A DNA stretch of 64,000 bases from JAFGLZ01 sp964622545 (GCA_964622545.1 CAZUQM010000039.1:3913-67912), one strand, 5' to 3'. Positions 41,801-51,398 are shown, counted from the stretch's first letter. Program-made: numbers and translations. Notes: generated from the letters alone by a model not told the origin.

Positions 41801-44566
41801 ATGTGGACGACCTCATCCGAAGCACCTTCACGCGGGGGCAGGAAGCGTGGTCTGTTGGTGCTCCTGGCCACATGCCTGCAAGCCGCTCCGACGTGGGGCG
41901 AGGAGGTCCCGTTTCCGGAGGCGCTCGGCGACGCGGCGATCCGCGTGAAGACGCTCGATAGCATCCTCGACGACACCCTGCTGATCGGCAACGGCGACAT
42001 CAACGCGCTGGTGTGGACGGGCGGCGGCGGCGTGTCGATGGTGCTGACCAAGAACGACGTGTGGGACGCGCGGCTGCTGACGCAGGACGATCCGCCGCTG
42101 CCGACGTTGGAACTGATCAGGCAGCTCGGCAAGGAGGGCAAGCTCGGCGGGAGCTTCGTGCTGCCGGGCGGGGCCAAGTACGACGGCGAGGACTCGTATC
42201 ACGCCCACGCGTTTCCGTGCCCGCGGGCCTGCGCGCGGCTGCAGATCGGGGGCAGTGCGGCGGACCGACCGTTCTGGAAGCAGATCCGCGCCCAGGGCAT
42301 GCGGAACAACTGGGAGCGTCGCGGCGACGTGACGGTCATGAGCATCCGCGGAAAGCAGGGCGCGTCAAACGGGTACGCCCTGGCGCCGCTGGACCTGGCC
42401 ACAAACGACTACAACAGACTCCGCGTGCGGCTGAGTGGCACGGAGAACGCCCGGTACTTCATCGACGTGATGACGCCCGGCGGCGAGAACATCCTGAGCA
42501 GTAAGTGGATCGAGACGCCGACGGAGCCGGCCGAGCGGACGTTCGAGCTGCCCAAGGGCAAGCGGATCGGCAAGCTGATCCTCTACACGTGGACCGAGAC
42601 GACGCGGCACGCGGAGAACCGCTTCGAGGGCGTGTGGTTCGAGGGCCCGAAGGGCAGCCGCGCGGTCGACCTGACCACGACCGCACCGCCGACGTGTTCG
42701 GGGCGGCTCGATCTGTTGCGGGCGGTCGCGGAGGTGGATGGAGCACCCGATGGGCCGCCGAAGGCGACGATCCGAGCGCTGGCCGACCGCAACGCGTTCC
42801 TGATCGACGGTTCCGGCAAGGCGGCACTCGTGCCGCTGACCAACAAGGACCTGCCACCGGTCGAGACGGGCACGTTCGGCAAGGTGACGTGGATCCGGCA
42901 GACGATTCCCGGCGATCTGGATTGGCCCGGCATGGCCTTCACGGTAGCCCTGGCGCAAGACGGACACCGCAAGGCCGTCGCGATCGTCACGTCGCTGGAG
43001 CACGCCGAGGACTTCACCGAGCGTGCGGTCACGATGGCCTCCGACGTGCTGCGGATCGAAGAGGCCAAGGTCGTCGGCCGCCATGAGGAGACCTGGAGGC
43101 GATTCTGGTCGCACAGCGGCCTGGAGATCGACGACCCGCTGCTGCAGCGGACGTGGTATCGCGGGCTCTACTTCCTGCGGTGCGTGAGCAAGCCGGGTGT
43201 GATCTCTCCTGGGCTGTTCGCGAGCTTGATCAACGACACGCCCGCCTGGCACGGCGATTACCACACGAACTACAACCTCCAGCAGACGTTCTGGGCGTGC
43301 TACGCGGCCAACCACCCCGAGCTGGCCGAGCCGTACGATCGGTTGATGCTCGAATACCTGCCGCGGGGACGGTGGTTGTGCAAGCAGGTGTACGGCATCG
43401 ACGGGGCATACTATCCGCACGTGCTCTTCGCGTACGAGCCGACGCATCCCGAGCGGTGCAAGAGCGTCAACGGCCGACAGTACATCCATCACGTCTGGGG
43501 CATGACGATCGGCGTGGCCGGCTTCAGCATCCAGCCGGTGTGGTGGCATTACAAGGTCGCGCCGAGCCGCGGGTTGTTGGAGAAGATCTACCCGATGGTT
43601 CGGGACGTGGCCCAGTTCTATGCCGGCTTCATCGAGGGCTGCGAGCCCGCGGCGGGCGGGAAGGTGCGGCTCGGCCCGTCGGTCTCGCCCGAGCACTGGG
43701 GCTGGGCCAAGGACCTCGCACGGAACTACGACTGCGCGTTCGACATCGCGATGGCGCAGTACACGCTTGAGGCGGCCATCGAGGGCGCGACGACGCTCGG
43801 TCGCGACGCGGAGTTGGTGAGGCGATGGCGCGCCGCGATCGCCAAGCTGCCCGACTATCCGCTGCACGGCAAGGACGAGCCGATCGTGGTCGACGTGGCC
43901 GGGGCACCGCCGATGACGTACAACATCTCGGTGCCGGCGACGCCGGTGTTCCCGGCCGACGTAATCACGTGGCAGTCGCCGGATTCGACGCGGGAGCTGT
44001 TCGCGCGGACGATCGACGGGCTGAAGTGGAACGGCAACAACGCGACGGTCATGCTGGCCATCTCGCGGGCGCGGCTCAGCATGCCCGGCACGCAGGCCTG
44101 GCTGCACGAGGAGGTCGCCGCGCGGACGCGCCCGAACGGGACGATGACGCTGAACCGTCTGAAGCCCCACCATGGCTTCAACGACTTCGGGCACTACACC
44201 GAACAGTTCGGCACGGGCATGGCCGTCTCGGAGCTGCTCGTCCAGAGCGCCGGCGACGTGATCCGACTGTTTCCTGCCGTGCGGGAAGGCGCGAGCGCGC
44301 GGTGTCACACACTCCGCACGCAGGGGGGCTTTCTCGTCTCGGCGGCGATGCGCCAGGGCGAGGTGCTGCCGTTTACGATCGAGAGCACGGCCGGCGGGAC
44401 GCTACGGATCCAGAGCCCGTGGCCGACGCTGGCGGTGCGGCGCGGCGGCGCTGCCGAGCCGAAGGCGATCACCTTGGGAGCGAACCGTATCGCCGTCCTG
44501 GAGACGCCGAAGGCAGAGACGCTACGATTTCAGCCCGCCTCGGTCGCAGGGAAGCAGACACGCTGA
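41801..44566 (+). CDS. GH95-like secreted glycosidase with altered catalytic base
   Basis: 921 residues. AGGAGG precedes ATG 41801; the signal peptide ends near TWG-EE (34). The N-terminal super-sandwich (LLIGNGDINALVW) and the (alpha/alpha)6 barrel match GH95 (alpha-L-fucosidase/galactosidase). Known-site equivalents: N490-Y-N492 in HTNYNLQQTFW, and E631 in SVSPEHW for the acid. The general-base motif IDGNFG reads YTEQFG (T800-E801) before the conserved ELLVQSAGDVIRLFPA, so Asp is absent. Between the sandwich and barrel, about 155-295, is a beta-rich insert (WERRGDVTVMSIRG... FEGVWFEGPKGSRAVDL) resembling a carbohydrate-binding domain. Substrate is unsure; catalysis may be changed. Confidence 0.82.
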   Translation: MWTTSSEAPSRGGRKRGLLVLLATCLQAAPTWGEEVPFPEALGDAAIRVKTLDSILDDTLLIGNGDINALVWTGGGGVSMVLTKNDVWDARLLTQDDPPLPTLELIRQLGKEGKLGGSFVLPGGAKYDGEDSYHAHAFPCPRACARLQIGGSAADRPFWKQIRAQGMRNNWERRGDVTVMSIRGKQGASNGYALAPLDLATNDYNRLRVRLSGTENARYFIDVMTPGGENILSSKWIETPTEPAERTFELPKGKRIGKLILYTWTETTRHAENRFEGVWFEGPKGSRAVDLTTTAPPTCSGRLDLLRAVAEVDGAPDGPPKATIRALADRNAFLIDGSGKAALVPLTNKDLPPVETGTFGKVTWIRQTIPGDLDWPGMAFTVALAQDGHRKAVAIVTSLEHAEDFTERAVTMASDVLRIEEAKVVGRHEETWRRFWSHSGLEIDDPLLQRTWYRGLYFLRCVSKPGVISPGLFASLINDTPAWHGDYHTNYNLQQTFWACYAANHPELAEPYDRLMLEYLPRGRWLCKQVYGIDGAYYPHVLFAYEPTHPERCKSVNGRQYIHHVWGMTIGVAGFSIQPVWWHYKVAPSRGLLEKIYPMVRDVAQFYAGFIEGCEPAAGGKVRLGPSVSPEHWGWAKDLARNYDCAFDIAMAQYTLEAAIEGATTLGRDAELVRRWRAAIAKLPDYPLHGKDEPIVVDVAGAPPMTYNISVPATPVFPADVITWQSPDSTRELFARTIDGLKWNGNNATVMLAISRARLSMPGTQAWLHEEVAARTRPNGTMTLNRLKPHHGFNDFGHYTEQFGTGMAVSELLVQSAGDVIRLFPAVREGASARCHTLRTQGGFLVSAAMRQGEVLPFTIESTAGGTLRIQSPWPTLAVRRGGAAEPKAITLGANRIAVLETPKAETLRFQPASVAGKQTR

Positions 44567-44595
44567 GACGTGGGTGACGCGACCTGTCGTTCGTC

Positions 44596-44659
44596 TTCGT
44601 GTCCCCCACCGCTCCCTCGACGAGGCTCGGGAAAGTTGAAGAGGTGGGGCACCGCCCCC
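44596..44659 (+). repeat. Dispersed hairpin repeat, copy F (extended loop)
   Basis: TTCGTGTCCCCCACCGCT begins the copy and GAGGTGGGGCACCGCCCCC ends it. Arms CCCACC and GGTGGG are separated by about 30 bases that begin CCCTCGACGAGG, similar to the loop insert of copy B at 47904 (ACCTCGACAAGC). It lies between two plus-strand genes, 57 bp before the GH172 start. Confidence 0.7.
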
Positions 44660-44716
44660 GTGTTGGCTGTTCGAGAAAGGCTGCAATGCCCTTAGCGAAA
44701 TGATTCGGAGGAGATC

Positions 44717-46738
44717 ATGATCCGAGTAGTCACGATCGCGCTCGCACTGCTTGTGGTCTCGTCGCCGCTGGCGGCCGAGACGCTGACGTACGTCGACCTC
44801 ATTGGCCGGCTGACCGACCTCGAGCGGTTGGCCACGCTGCCCGAGCCCGGCGAGGCGTGCGCCCAATGGTCGAGCTACCACCGCGCGAGCACATACGACG
44901 CATCGACCGGCAAGTACGTCGCGTGGGACCAAAACAAGGACGGCAGCGGGTTCATCCGCAAGGAGGGCGAGTCGCTCGTGCTGGCCGAGATGGAGGGTCC
45001 GGGCTGCATCTGGCGGATCTGGTCGGCCCTGGCGCAGAAGGGTCGCGTCAAGATCTACCTCGACGGGGCGTCGGAGCCGGCGGTCGACCTGCCGTTCGCG
45101 GGCTACTTCAACAGGAAGCACGAGCCGTTCGTGCACGAGTCGCTGGTGCACATGACGGCGCGGGGGCTGAACAACTACGTGCCGATCCCCTACCAGAGGT
45201 CGTGCAAGATCGTGGCCGAGCCGGGCTGGGGACGGTTCTATCACTTCACGTACGGGACGTTCCCGAAGGGTACGAAGGTGCCGACGTTCACGATGGAGCT
45301 CTCGGCCGAGGAGAAGGCGGCCCTGGCCGAGGCGCACAGGAAGTTGACCGACGGCGGCGCCGATCCGGCCGGCAAGCGGGCGGGGCAGGAGACGGTCCGC
45401 AAGACGGTCCAGGTGGCCGACGGCAAGGACGCGTCGGTGGTCACGTTGTCGGGGCCCCGTGCGATGACGGCGATCCGTGCGAAGCTGGACGTGCCCCCTT
45501 CCCCGAAGGATCGGGAATTCCTCCGCAAGATGGCCCTGGCGATACGGTGGGACGGCGAGCCACGACCGAGCGTCTGGTCGCCGTTCGGCGACTTCTTCGG
45601 CACGGCCGGCGGGGCGAACCAGTACACGTCGCTGCCGCTGGGGCTGACCGACGACGGCGAGTGGTACTGCCTGTGGTATATGCCGTTCGCCAAGAGCGCC
45701 GAGCTGACGCTCAGCAACGACACGGGACGGCAGGTGGTGGTGACCTTCGAGATCACGCACGCGCCGCTGACCAGGCCCATCGATCAACTCGGGCGCTTCC
45801 ACGCCAAGTGGCACCGCGACGCGTTTCTGCCTCCGGAGCCGGAGCGATGGATCGACTGGACGATGCTGCAGGCCGAGGGGCGGGGGCGCTACTGCGGCGT
45901 GATGCTGCACGTGTGGAACCCCCGCGGCGGCTGGTGGGGTGAAGGCGACGAGAAGATCCACGTCGACGGCGAGAGGTTCCCGTCGACGTTCGGCACCGGC
46001 TCGGAGGACTACTTCGGCTACGCGTGGTGCAACCCGACGTTGTTCCAGAACGCGTACCACAATCAGACGATCAGTATGGGTAACCGTGGGCACGTCTCGG
46101 TCAACCGCTGGCACCTCGGGGACGCCATCCCCTTCCAGGAATCGATCGAGGTCTACATCGAGAAGTACTGGCCGAACAAGAAACCGACGAGGTATGCGGC
46201 GGTAGCCTATTGGTATCAGGCGGCCGGTCAGGCCGACGGCTACGAGGCGGTGCCGGCCGATGATCGCACGGACTACTGGGAGAAGCCGCACGGGTTCAAG
46301 GTGATCGGGGCCCTGGAGGGCGAACGGCTCGACGTGGTCGGCCAGACCGCGGGCCGGGCACGGCTCCAGGACCTGTACCACTACAAAGGCACATGGTCGG
46401 ACCAGGCGCATCTCTGGTGGACGCACGCCAAGCCCGGCGACAAGCTGACGGTGTCGTTTCCGGTCCGGCCGCCGGGTCAGTACCGGTTGATCCTCCAGAT
46501 GACCAAGGCGAAGGATTACGGGATCGTGCAGCTCCACCTGGACGGTAAGAAGCTCGGTGACCGGATCGACCTCTACAACCCCAAGGTCGCGCCAACGGGG
46601 CCGATGGACATGGGCACGTTCGACCTGACGGCCATGAAGCACGAGCTGACGATCGAGATCGTCGCAGCCAACCCCAAGGCGATGAAGCGTTACATGGCGG
46701 GGCTCGATTACATTCAGCTTGTGCCGGTGAAGGAGTGA
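44717..46738 (+). CDS. GH172-family (former DUF2961) secreted glycosidase
   Basis: 673 residues. GGAGGAG... precedes ATG 44717 (ATTCGGAGGAGATC), and a Sec signal ends near LAA-ET (20). Family motifs are all present: GPGCIWRIWSA, the substrate loop, GGWWGEGDEKIHVDGE (E409, E412) and FGTGSEDYFGYAW (E430). E409 and E430 are 21 residues apart, as in the characterised alpha-D-fructofuranosidase of the family (from memory). Characterised GH172 enzymes act on alpha-D-arabinofuranosides or alpha-D-fructofuranosides. A C-terminal beta-sandwich (about 540-670: DKLTVSFPVRPPGQYRLILQMTKA) resembles a carbohydrate-binding module. It is the last gene of the run beginning at 33035. Confidence 0.9.
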   Translation: MIRVVTIALALLVVSSPLAAETLTYVDLIGRLTDLERLATLPEPGEACAQWSSYHRASTYDASTGKYVAWDQNKDGSGFIRKEGESLVLAEMEGPGCIWRIWSALAQKGRVKIYLDGASEPAVDLPFAGYFNRKHEPFVHESLVHMTARGLNNYVPIPYQRSCKIVAEPGWGRFYHFTYGTFPKGTKVPTFTMELSAEEKAALAEAHRKLTDGGADPAGKRAGQETVRKTVQVADGKDASVVTLSGPRAMTAIRAKLDVPPSPKDREFLRKMALAIRWDGEPRPSVWSPFGDFFGTAGGANQYTSLPLGLTDDGEWYCLWYMPFAKSAELTLSNDTGRQVVVTFEITHAPLTRPIDQLGRFHAKWHRDAFLPPEPERWIDWTMLQAEGRGRYCGVMLHVWNPRGGWWGEGDEKIHVDGERFPSTFGTGSEDYFGYAWCNPTLFQNAYHNQTISMGNRGHVSVNRWHLGDAIPFQESIEVYIEKYWPNKKPTRYAAVAYWYQAAGQADGYEAVPADDRTDYWEKPHGFKVIGALEGERLDVVGQTAGRARLQDLYHYKGTWSDQAHLWWTHAKPGDKLTVSFPVRPPGQYRLILQMTKAKDYGIVQLHLDGKKLGDRIDLYNPKVAPTGPMDMGTFDLTAMKHELTIEIVAANPKAMKRYMAGLDYIQLVPVKE

Positions 46739-46820
46739 GGCCGGGGTCCGGATACCGGGCTCCGGGACAGCGGCGCGCTAATGGGGGCCAGTCACCTAGT
46801 TAAGGATGTCGCCTACAGGA

Positions 46821-47777
46821 CTACTTCGTCGCGTCCACGAAGCCCTGATAGAGCTCGAGGGCGCGACCCTCGGTGATGCCGCGATCGACCACGAGGCGGA
46901 AGCTCGCACGCCGCGTCTGCCCGGCGGCCGTGTCCCGACCGAAGAACGAGAAGTACATCGAGTGATGCCCGGCCACGCCGTCGGGTGGATCGAGCACGTA
47001 GGGCATCTCGAGACTGAAGCATTGCTCGGGCCGTGCCATCATCACGAACGTGATGTCGGTCTTGGCGTCATGCATGAGGCCGATCGGGGCTTCGATATAG
47101 CGAAGGATCGACCATTGGACCGGGTTGTGGCCCTGCTCCCAGCGTCCGTCGAGGAACATGCGTGCGGCGGCGAGGTCGCGCGGGAAGGCCAGATAGGTGC
47201 CGATGACCAGGTCGGTCCCGCGGGGCACGACGAAGGCCGGTTTGCCGCGTCCGTGCCTGGCGGGCTTGAGGTAGACGCGGTTCTCGAAGGTCTTGTTGAA
47301 GTAGTTGGACAGGAACACGTCGAGCTGCTGCATGTCGATCGTCGGGGTGATGGCCATGTCCAGGTCGATCGTGTTCGGTGCGGTCCAGCGATAGGTAGCC
47401 GTCATCCCGACCGGATGATCGGGCTTGGGCGGCCAGCGGATCTCGACGCCGCCACCGCTGAGGAGCTTCGTCTCGACGGGCCAGCCCCGGAAGGTGTCGC
47501 CGGTCTTCATGTCGCCCCACCGTTTGCCCGCCGAGAGGAGCCGGTAGAAGCTGAGCAGGCCCGGATTGCCGCCGCCGTAGGCGAGCTCCGTGCCGGTCTT
47601 GACGTCGACGAATCTCGGAACGCCCTGCGTCTCGCCGTCGGCGCGGAGCTGGCCTCGGAACAGGCCGGTATCGAACGCGAACCTTCCGTCGCCGGCGGGC
47701 TTGAAGGCGAGGGAGCCCTCCTCGGCCAGGAGCGGTGCGGCGGCCGTGATGATCAGGATCGTAGTCAGATGGCGCAT
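46821..47777 (-). CDS. Secreted protein of unknown function, beta-sandwich-like
   Basis: 318 residues. AGGAG lies before ATG 47777; signal peptide MRHLTTILIITAAAPLLA with cleavage at LLA-EE. The mature part is beta-rich (FAFDTGLFRGQLRADGETQGVPRFVDVKTGTELAYGGG; YRWTAPNTIDLDMAITPTIDMQQLDVFLSNYFNK) and looks like a mutarotase or lyase-type sandwich, but I cannot name a family. It is convergent with the GH172 gene and near sugar-active genes. Confidence 0.72.
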   Translation of the reverse strand: MRHLTTILIITAAAPLLAEEGSLAFKPAGDGRFAFDTGLFRGQLRADGETQGVPRFVDVKTGTELAYGGGNPGLLSFYRLLSAGKRWGDMKTGDTFRGWPVETKLLSGGGVEIRWPPKPDHPVGMTATYRWTAPNTIDLDMAITPTIDMQQLDVFLSNYFNKTFENRVYLKPARHGRGKPAFVVPRGTDLVIGTYLAFPRDLAAARMFLDGRWEQGHNPVQWSILRYIEAPIGLMHDAKTDITFVMMARPEQCFSLEMPYVLDPPDGVAGHHSMYFSFFGRDTAAGQTRRASFRLVVDRGITEGRALELYQGFVDATK

Positions 47778-48209
47778 GGTGGTCTCCTTGGTGGACCCCG
47801 ATGAGGACCCTGCTTCGCCCAAAACTACGCAGGCCGCTGGCCACGCCGGGCTGGCCGGCAGGTCCCGGGGTCTTGACGCGATCACATGAACCTCACCAGG
47901 CATCCATGGTCCCTTTGACACCACAGTGAGACGACAACCGGGAAACGGCTCCCGGTCTGGGTACGGAATTCGTGCCCCCCACCGCTACCTCGACAAGCTT
48001 CCTTCGGGTCTGAGCCTCAGGGTCGAAGACGGTACGAGTGACGCGGCCGGCCACCCATCGGGTTTTCCGGGCAGCGAAAGCCGGGCGCCACCGATCCCGT
48101 TGTCGGGGCGGAGTCGTCAGACACACGTAGCCGCTCGATCCGCGCGGGCGGCGTTCCAATCATGGCGTGGCGGGCCTATGATTTCCAGTCCGACGCAGGA
48201 GGAGTCGTC
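47778..48209. other. Divergent intergenic region containing repeat copy B
   Basis: 432 bp between divergent starts. Copy B of the dispersed repeat fills 47904-48075. The remaining parts (47778-47903 and 48076-48209) should hold both promoters; I see no clear -35/-10 pairs. Confidence 0.45.
47904..48075 (+). repeat. Dispersed intergenic repeat, long copy B with extended loop
   Basis: Starts CCATGGTCCCTTTGACACC, continues through GGGTACGGAATTCGTGCCCC and CACCGCT, then carries a loop insert of about 50 bp before GGCCACCCATCGGGTTTTCC. Apart from the insert it aligns with copies A (22677) and C (49275). The insert start (ACCTCGACAAGC) resembles that in copy F. Confidence 0.8.
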
Positions 48210-49184
48210 ATGGCCCGTCAAGCGCCACTCATCATCGCATCGCACAACGGCCTCGGGCTGGAGGATGGCTGCCGGGGGTTGCTCGCCGGCGGCGACGCCG
48301 TCGATGCCGTGGAAGCATGCCTCCGCGCGACGGAGGACAACCCCGACGACCACACCGTCGGCTACTCCGGCTGGCCCAACCTGCTCGGACAGGTGGAGTG
48401 CGACGCGTCGATCATGGACGGCCGCACGCTGCGCAGCGGCGCGGTGGGAGCCTTACAGGGCTACCGGCATCCGATCTCGGTGGCCCGGGCCGTGATGGAA
48501 CGATTGGTGCACGTCCTGTTGGTCGGCGAGGGGGCGGGGCGGTTCGCGGCCGAGATCGGGGCCGAGCCGCGTGAGATGTTGTCGGAGGAGGCGAAGGAGC
48601 GATGGCGGCAGCAGATCCGATCGACGCTAGGGATCGACGATCCCACGGCGCTGGCCGGCCGCGGGAATCTGTCAGAGCTTGGCAAGCTGGCGGTCGATCC
48701 GGAGCGGGTCGGCGGCACGGTGACGTGCATCGCTCGCGATGCGGATGGTCGTTTCGTTGCGGGCGTCAGCACCAGCGGGTCCGCGTGGAAGTACCCGGGG
48801 CGTCTGGGCGACTCGCCCATCATCGGGGCAGGCTCGTACGCCGACGACCGCTACGGCGCGGCCGCATGCACCGGCTTCGGTGAGTGGACGATCTCATGCG
48901 GCACGGCACGAAGCGTCGTGCTGTACATGAAGACGGGCATGCCCGTCGATGAGGCCGTCGCCGAGGCGATGCATGACCTGCAACACGTCGCGTTACCGAC
49001 CGCGGGGGTCGTCCATGTCATCGCCGTCGACCGGGAGGGGCGACACTGTGGGGCAACGACGGAGCCCCACCATGCGGGACGCCACTACGTCTGTGCGACC
49101 GGGGAAGACCCGACGCCGCGTCGTGTCCGACAGATATCGATGCCGCCGCCGGCCGATTCGCCAGCCGGGGACAGGAACGGTTAG
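48210..49184 (+). CDS. N4-(beta-N-acetylglucosaminyl)-L-asparaginase/isoaspartyl peptidase family Ntn hydrolase
   Basis: 324 residues. AGGAGGAG precedes ATG 48210. Begins PLIIASHNGLGLEDG; the autocleavage/nucleophile site is GGTVTCIARDADGRFVAGVSTSG, where Thr of GGT becomes the new N-terminus after self-cleavage into alpha and beta chains. The beta chain continues GRLGDSPIIGAGSYADDRYGAAACTG, a strong family signature. No signal peptide is seen. Members cleave GlcNAc-asparagine from glycoproteins or isoaspartyl peptides. Near glycan-degrading genes, the glycosylasparaginase role is attractive but unproven. Confidence 0.9.
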   Translation: MARQAPLIIASHNGLGLEDGCRGLLAGGDAVDAVEACLRATEDNPDDHTVGYSGWPNLLGQVECDASIMDGRTLRSGAVGALQGYRHPISVARAVMERLVHVLLVGEGAGRFAAEIGAEPREMLSEEAKERWRQQIRSTLGIDDPTALAGRGNLSELGKLAVDPERVGGTVTCIARDADGRFVAGVSTSGSAWKYPGRLGDSPIIGAGSYADDRYGAAACTGFGEWTISCGTARSVVLYMKTGMPVDEAVAEAMHDLQHVALPTAGVVHVIAVDREGRHCGATTEPHHAGRHYVCATGEDPTPRRVRQISMPPPADSPAGDRNG

Positions 49185-49274
49185 CGTGGTGGTGTCGCTG
49201 TCATAGACGGCTCCTACGACGCTGAAGGGAATTTCGGCGGAATGCGGTGCGACGAGGGATTTCGCGAAAGCAAT

Positions 49275-49396
49275 CCATGGTGGTTCGAACACCACGGTTG
49301 TAGGAGAACCGGGAGACGGTTCCGCATCTGCGCACGGCATTCGCGTCCCCCACCGCTGAAGCGATAGGCCACCCACTCGATTTTCTGGGCGGCAGC
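49275..49396 (+). repeat. Dispersed intergenic repeat, long copy C
   Basis: About 122 bp: CCATGGTGGTTCGAACACC at the start, then CGCACGGCATTCGCGTCCCC, CACCGCTGAAGCGATAGG and GATTTTCTGGGCGGCAGC at the end. It aligns without large gaps with copy A and, except for the loop insert, with copy B. It lies between the convergent asparaginase and propeller genes, in a gap otherwise empty. Confidence 0.8.
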
Positions 49397-49461
49397 AGGA
49401 ACCGGCCTGAGGACAGGCCGCCTCTGAAGTGATCCAGGACGCGTCTTGATGCAGCTGGGAG

Positions 49462-51315
49462 TTACGGAAGCTGATGGAACTCCACGCGGGGGTTGGCGCC
49501 ACCGATGCCCACCAAGAGCCGATTCCTGTCCGGATCGATGCCCATGCAGGCGTAGAAGGCCGCGTCGGTCCCCTCACTGCTGGGAACCAAGAGGTCGTAG
49601 GGGATCATGCTGTGCGTGGATAGGTCGATGAGGAACACGCGGGTGTCGAACGTGGGGATCTCGAATCGGGCGTTCGCGGCCATGCGGTTTCGGGTCGGAT
49701 CGAATGCCATCCCGAAGATCTGAACACCGACGCAGACCTCCCCGATCGAGGCGAGCGTGTCAAGATCGTACGTCCGAATCGTCGAGCAATTCTCTGGGCC
49801 TCCGAGGAGCGTGTTGACGTGCAGTCGCCGGCGTGCGGAATCGACGACCACGGCCTGCGCGTCGAGGTCGACCGCAAGCTTCTCGGCGGTGCCGGCGCTC
49901 AGGTCGACGGCGTAGACATCCGAGTTGTGGACGAGATAAAGCGTCCCAGTCGTGGTGTCGATCTGCATCTCGGGCTGTCTGGGCGTGGCGAATTGGTTTC
50001 CGCCGTCGGGCGGGTCCTCGTATTGGATCTCACGGAGGTGGGACGGGTCGTTCGGGTCAATCTCGTAGACGGTGCGGGCAAGCCCGTCGCGTACGTAGGC
50101 CATGCCGTTATCGGGGTTGTAGACGATCGAGCGGAAGGTCTTGATAGGACCGACCGCCACGCCACCACCACGGCTGTTCATCGCGCTGTCGAAGGCGAAG
50201 ACCTTGTCGCTGGTCGCCGCCAGCATGCCGCCGTTGCCGTCTATGCCGACTGACTCGATCTCCCGGGAGCCCGGGACCGTGGCATCCGTCCCTCCCTCCG
50301 GTGCGAAGGTCAGGCCATTGACGACGTCGAAGAAGTACCCTCCCGAGAAGGGCCAGGTCTTCAGAATCTTGAGCGTGGGAAACTGTCGCTCGATCCTGCC
50401 CGTGTCGGGGTTGATCTGGATGAGCGTGTCGTTGAGCAGTTCGACGGACCAGAGGGTTCCGTCCGGTTTGAACGCAAGGCTGAAGGGCACGAGGACGGGC
50501 ACCGTGGCCACCTTGGTAGCCAGGCCTGTCGTCAGGTCGATCGTCGCCAGCGAGCTGTGGACGTTCCTGCCAGGGGTAAGCCCGTACAGCACGCCGTCGG
50601 GTGAGAAGGACAGCCCCTGAATGTCCGTCGAGCCGATGAACTGATCGCTGACGACCGCGGCCGTGGTGAGGGAGGTGTCGAACCGCCAGAGCTTGTCTTC
50701 GGGTCCGAAGTCGACGGTGTAGAGTCGGCCGCTGCTCGGGCTCCGCGCCAGACTCGTGGCTCCGTCCATCCCGGCGGGCATGGAGCTCTGCAGGCCGGTC
50801 TCGCCCATCTGTTCGTACTCTCCGGTTTGCGGATCGATCTTGAAGATGACGGCCCGTCTGCCACCACCGCCGACGTCAATCATCAGCAGTGTCTTGGTTG
50901 CCGGGTCGTAGGTCAGGCCGAATGGCTGGCCAGCAATGAGGAGGCCGTTCACGTTGAACCGGGGGCTCTCGAACATCCGCGTGATCAGACCGGTGGCGGG
51001 GTTGATCTCGCCGATCAGCTCATCCTCGGGGTCGACGCAGTAAAAGACGCCGCCGGAGGCGTCCCGCGGCTGAAAGCTGCGGCTGGCGAGGTCCATTCGA
51101 CGGGCGCGCATCCCGTCGGCCACGTAGGCCTTGCCGGTGGCCGGATCGACGGCAATGCTCTTGGGATCGGTGCCGAGCGACAGCGTGGCCAGGAGGGTAC
51201 CGGTCGTGCTACCGCCGCCTCCGGGACCGGGCGCTGCGGGGGGCACGCATCCGGGCAGGAGAGCCCACAGACCTGGCGCCAGCACACACGCGAGGGGACG
51301 AAGCCGGCTGTTCAT
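49462..51315 (-). CDS. Beta-propeller lipoprotein
   Basis: 617 residues. The lipoprotein signal MNSRLRPLACVLAPGLWALLPGC has a clear lipobox (Cys23), followed by a Pro/Gly linker. Repeated strands with VDPATGKAYVAD, SFSPDGVLYGLTPG, FKPDGTLWSVEL, NPDNGMAYVRDG and DTTTGTLYLVHNS fit a YncE/NHL-like propeller exposed on the envelope. No catalytic motif is visible; binding or surface scaffolding is likely. It is co-directional with the phosphatase and GH78 genes upstream, 264 bp away, with a possible promoter of its own. Confidence 0.78.
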   Translation of the reverse strand: MNSRLRPLACVLAPGLWALLPGCVPPAAPGPGGGGSTTGTLLATLSLGTDPKSIAVDPATGKAYVADGMRARRMDLASRSFQPRDASGGVFYCVDPEDELIGEINPATGLITRMFESPRFNVNGLLIAGQPFGLTYDPATKTLLMIDVGGGGRRAVIFKIDPQTGEYEQMGETGLQSSMPAGMDGATSLARSPSSGRLYTVDFGPEDKLWRFDTSLTTAAVVSDQFIGSTDIQGLSFSPDGVLYGLTPGRNVHSSLATIDLTTGLATKVATVPVLVPFSLAFKPDGTLWSVELLNDTLIQINPDTGRIERQFPTLKILKTWPFSGGYFFDVVNGLTFAPEGGTDATVPGSREIESVGIDGNGGMLAATSDKVFAFDSAMNSRGGGVAVGPIKTFRSIVYNPDNGMAYVRDGLARTVYEIDPNDPSHLREIQYEDPPDGGNQFATPRQPEMQIDTTTGTLYLVHNSDVYAVDLSAGTAEKLAVDLDAQAVVVDSARRRLHVNTLLGGPENCSTIRTYDLDTLASIGEVCVGVQIFGMAFDPTRNRMAANARFEIPTFDTRVFLIDLSTHSMIPYDLLVPSSEGTDAAFYACMGIDPDRNRLLVGIGGANPRVEFHQLP

Positions 51316-51398
51316 GATGTCACCCTTTCATGGTACGGCGGCATGGGGTGGCGCCGCAGAGGAAATGAGAACTTAGCCTGGGAGCCTTTTCCACCTGT

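Noticed and set aside
42365..44308. 647-residue minus-strand open frame opposite the GH95-like gene
   Set aside because: It has no signal peptide, motif or ribosome-binding site, and the plus-strand frame is well supported.
44522..46642. 706-residue minus-strand open frame opposite the GH172 gene
   Set aside because: The plus-strand protein has full GH172 motifs; this frame is Arg/Val-rich shadow sequence.
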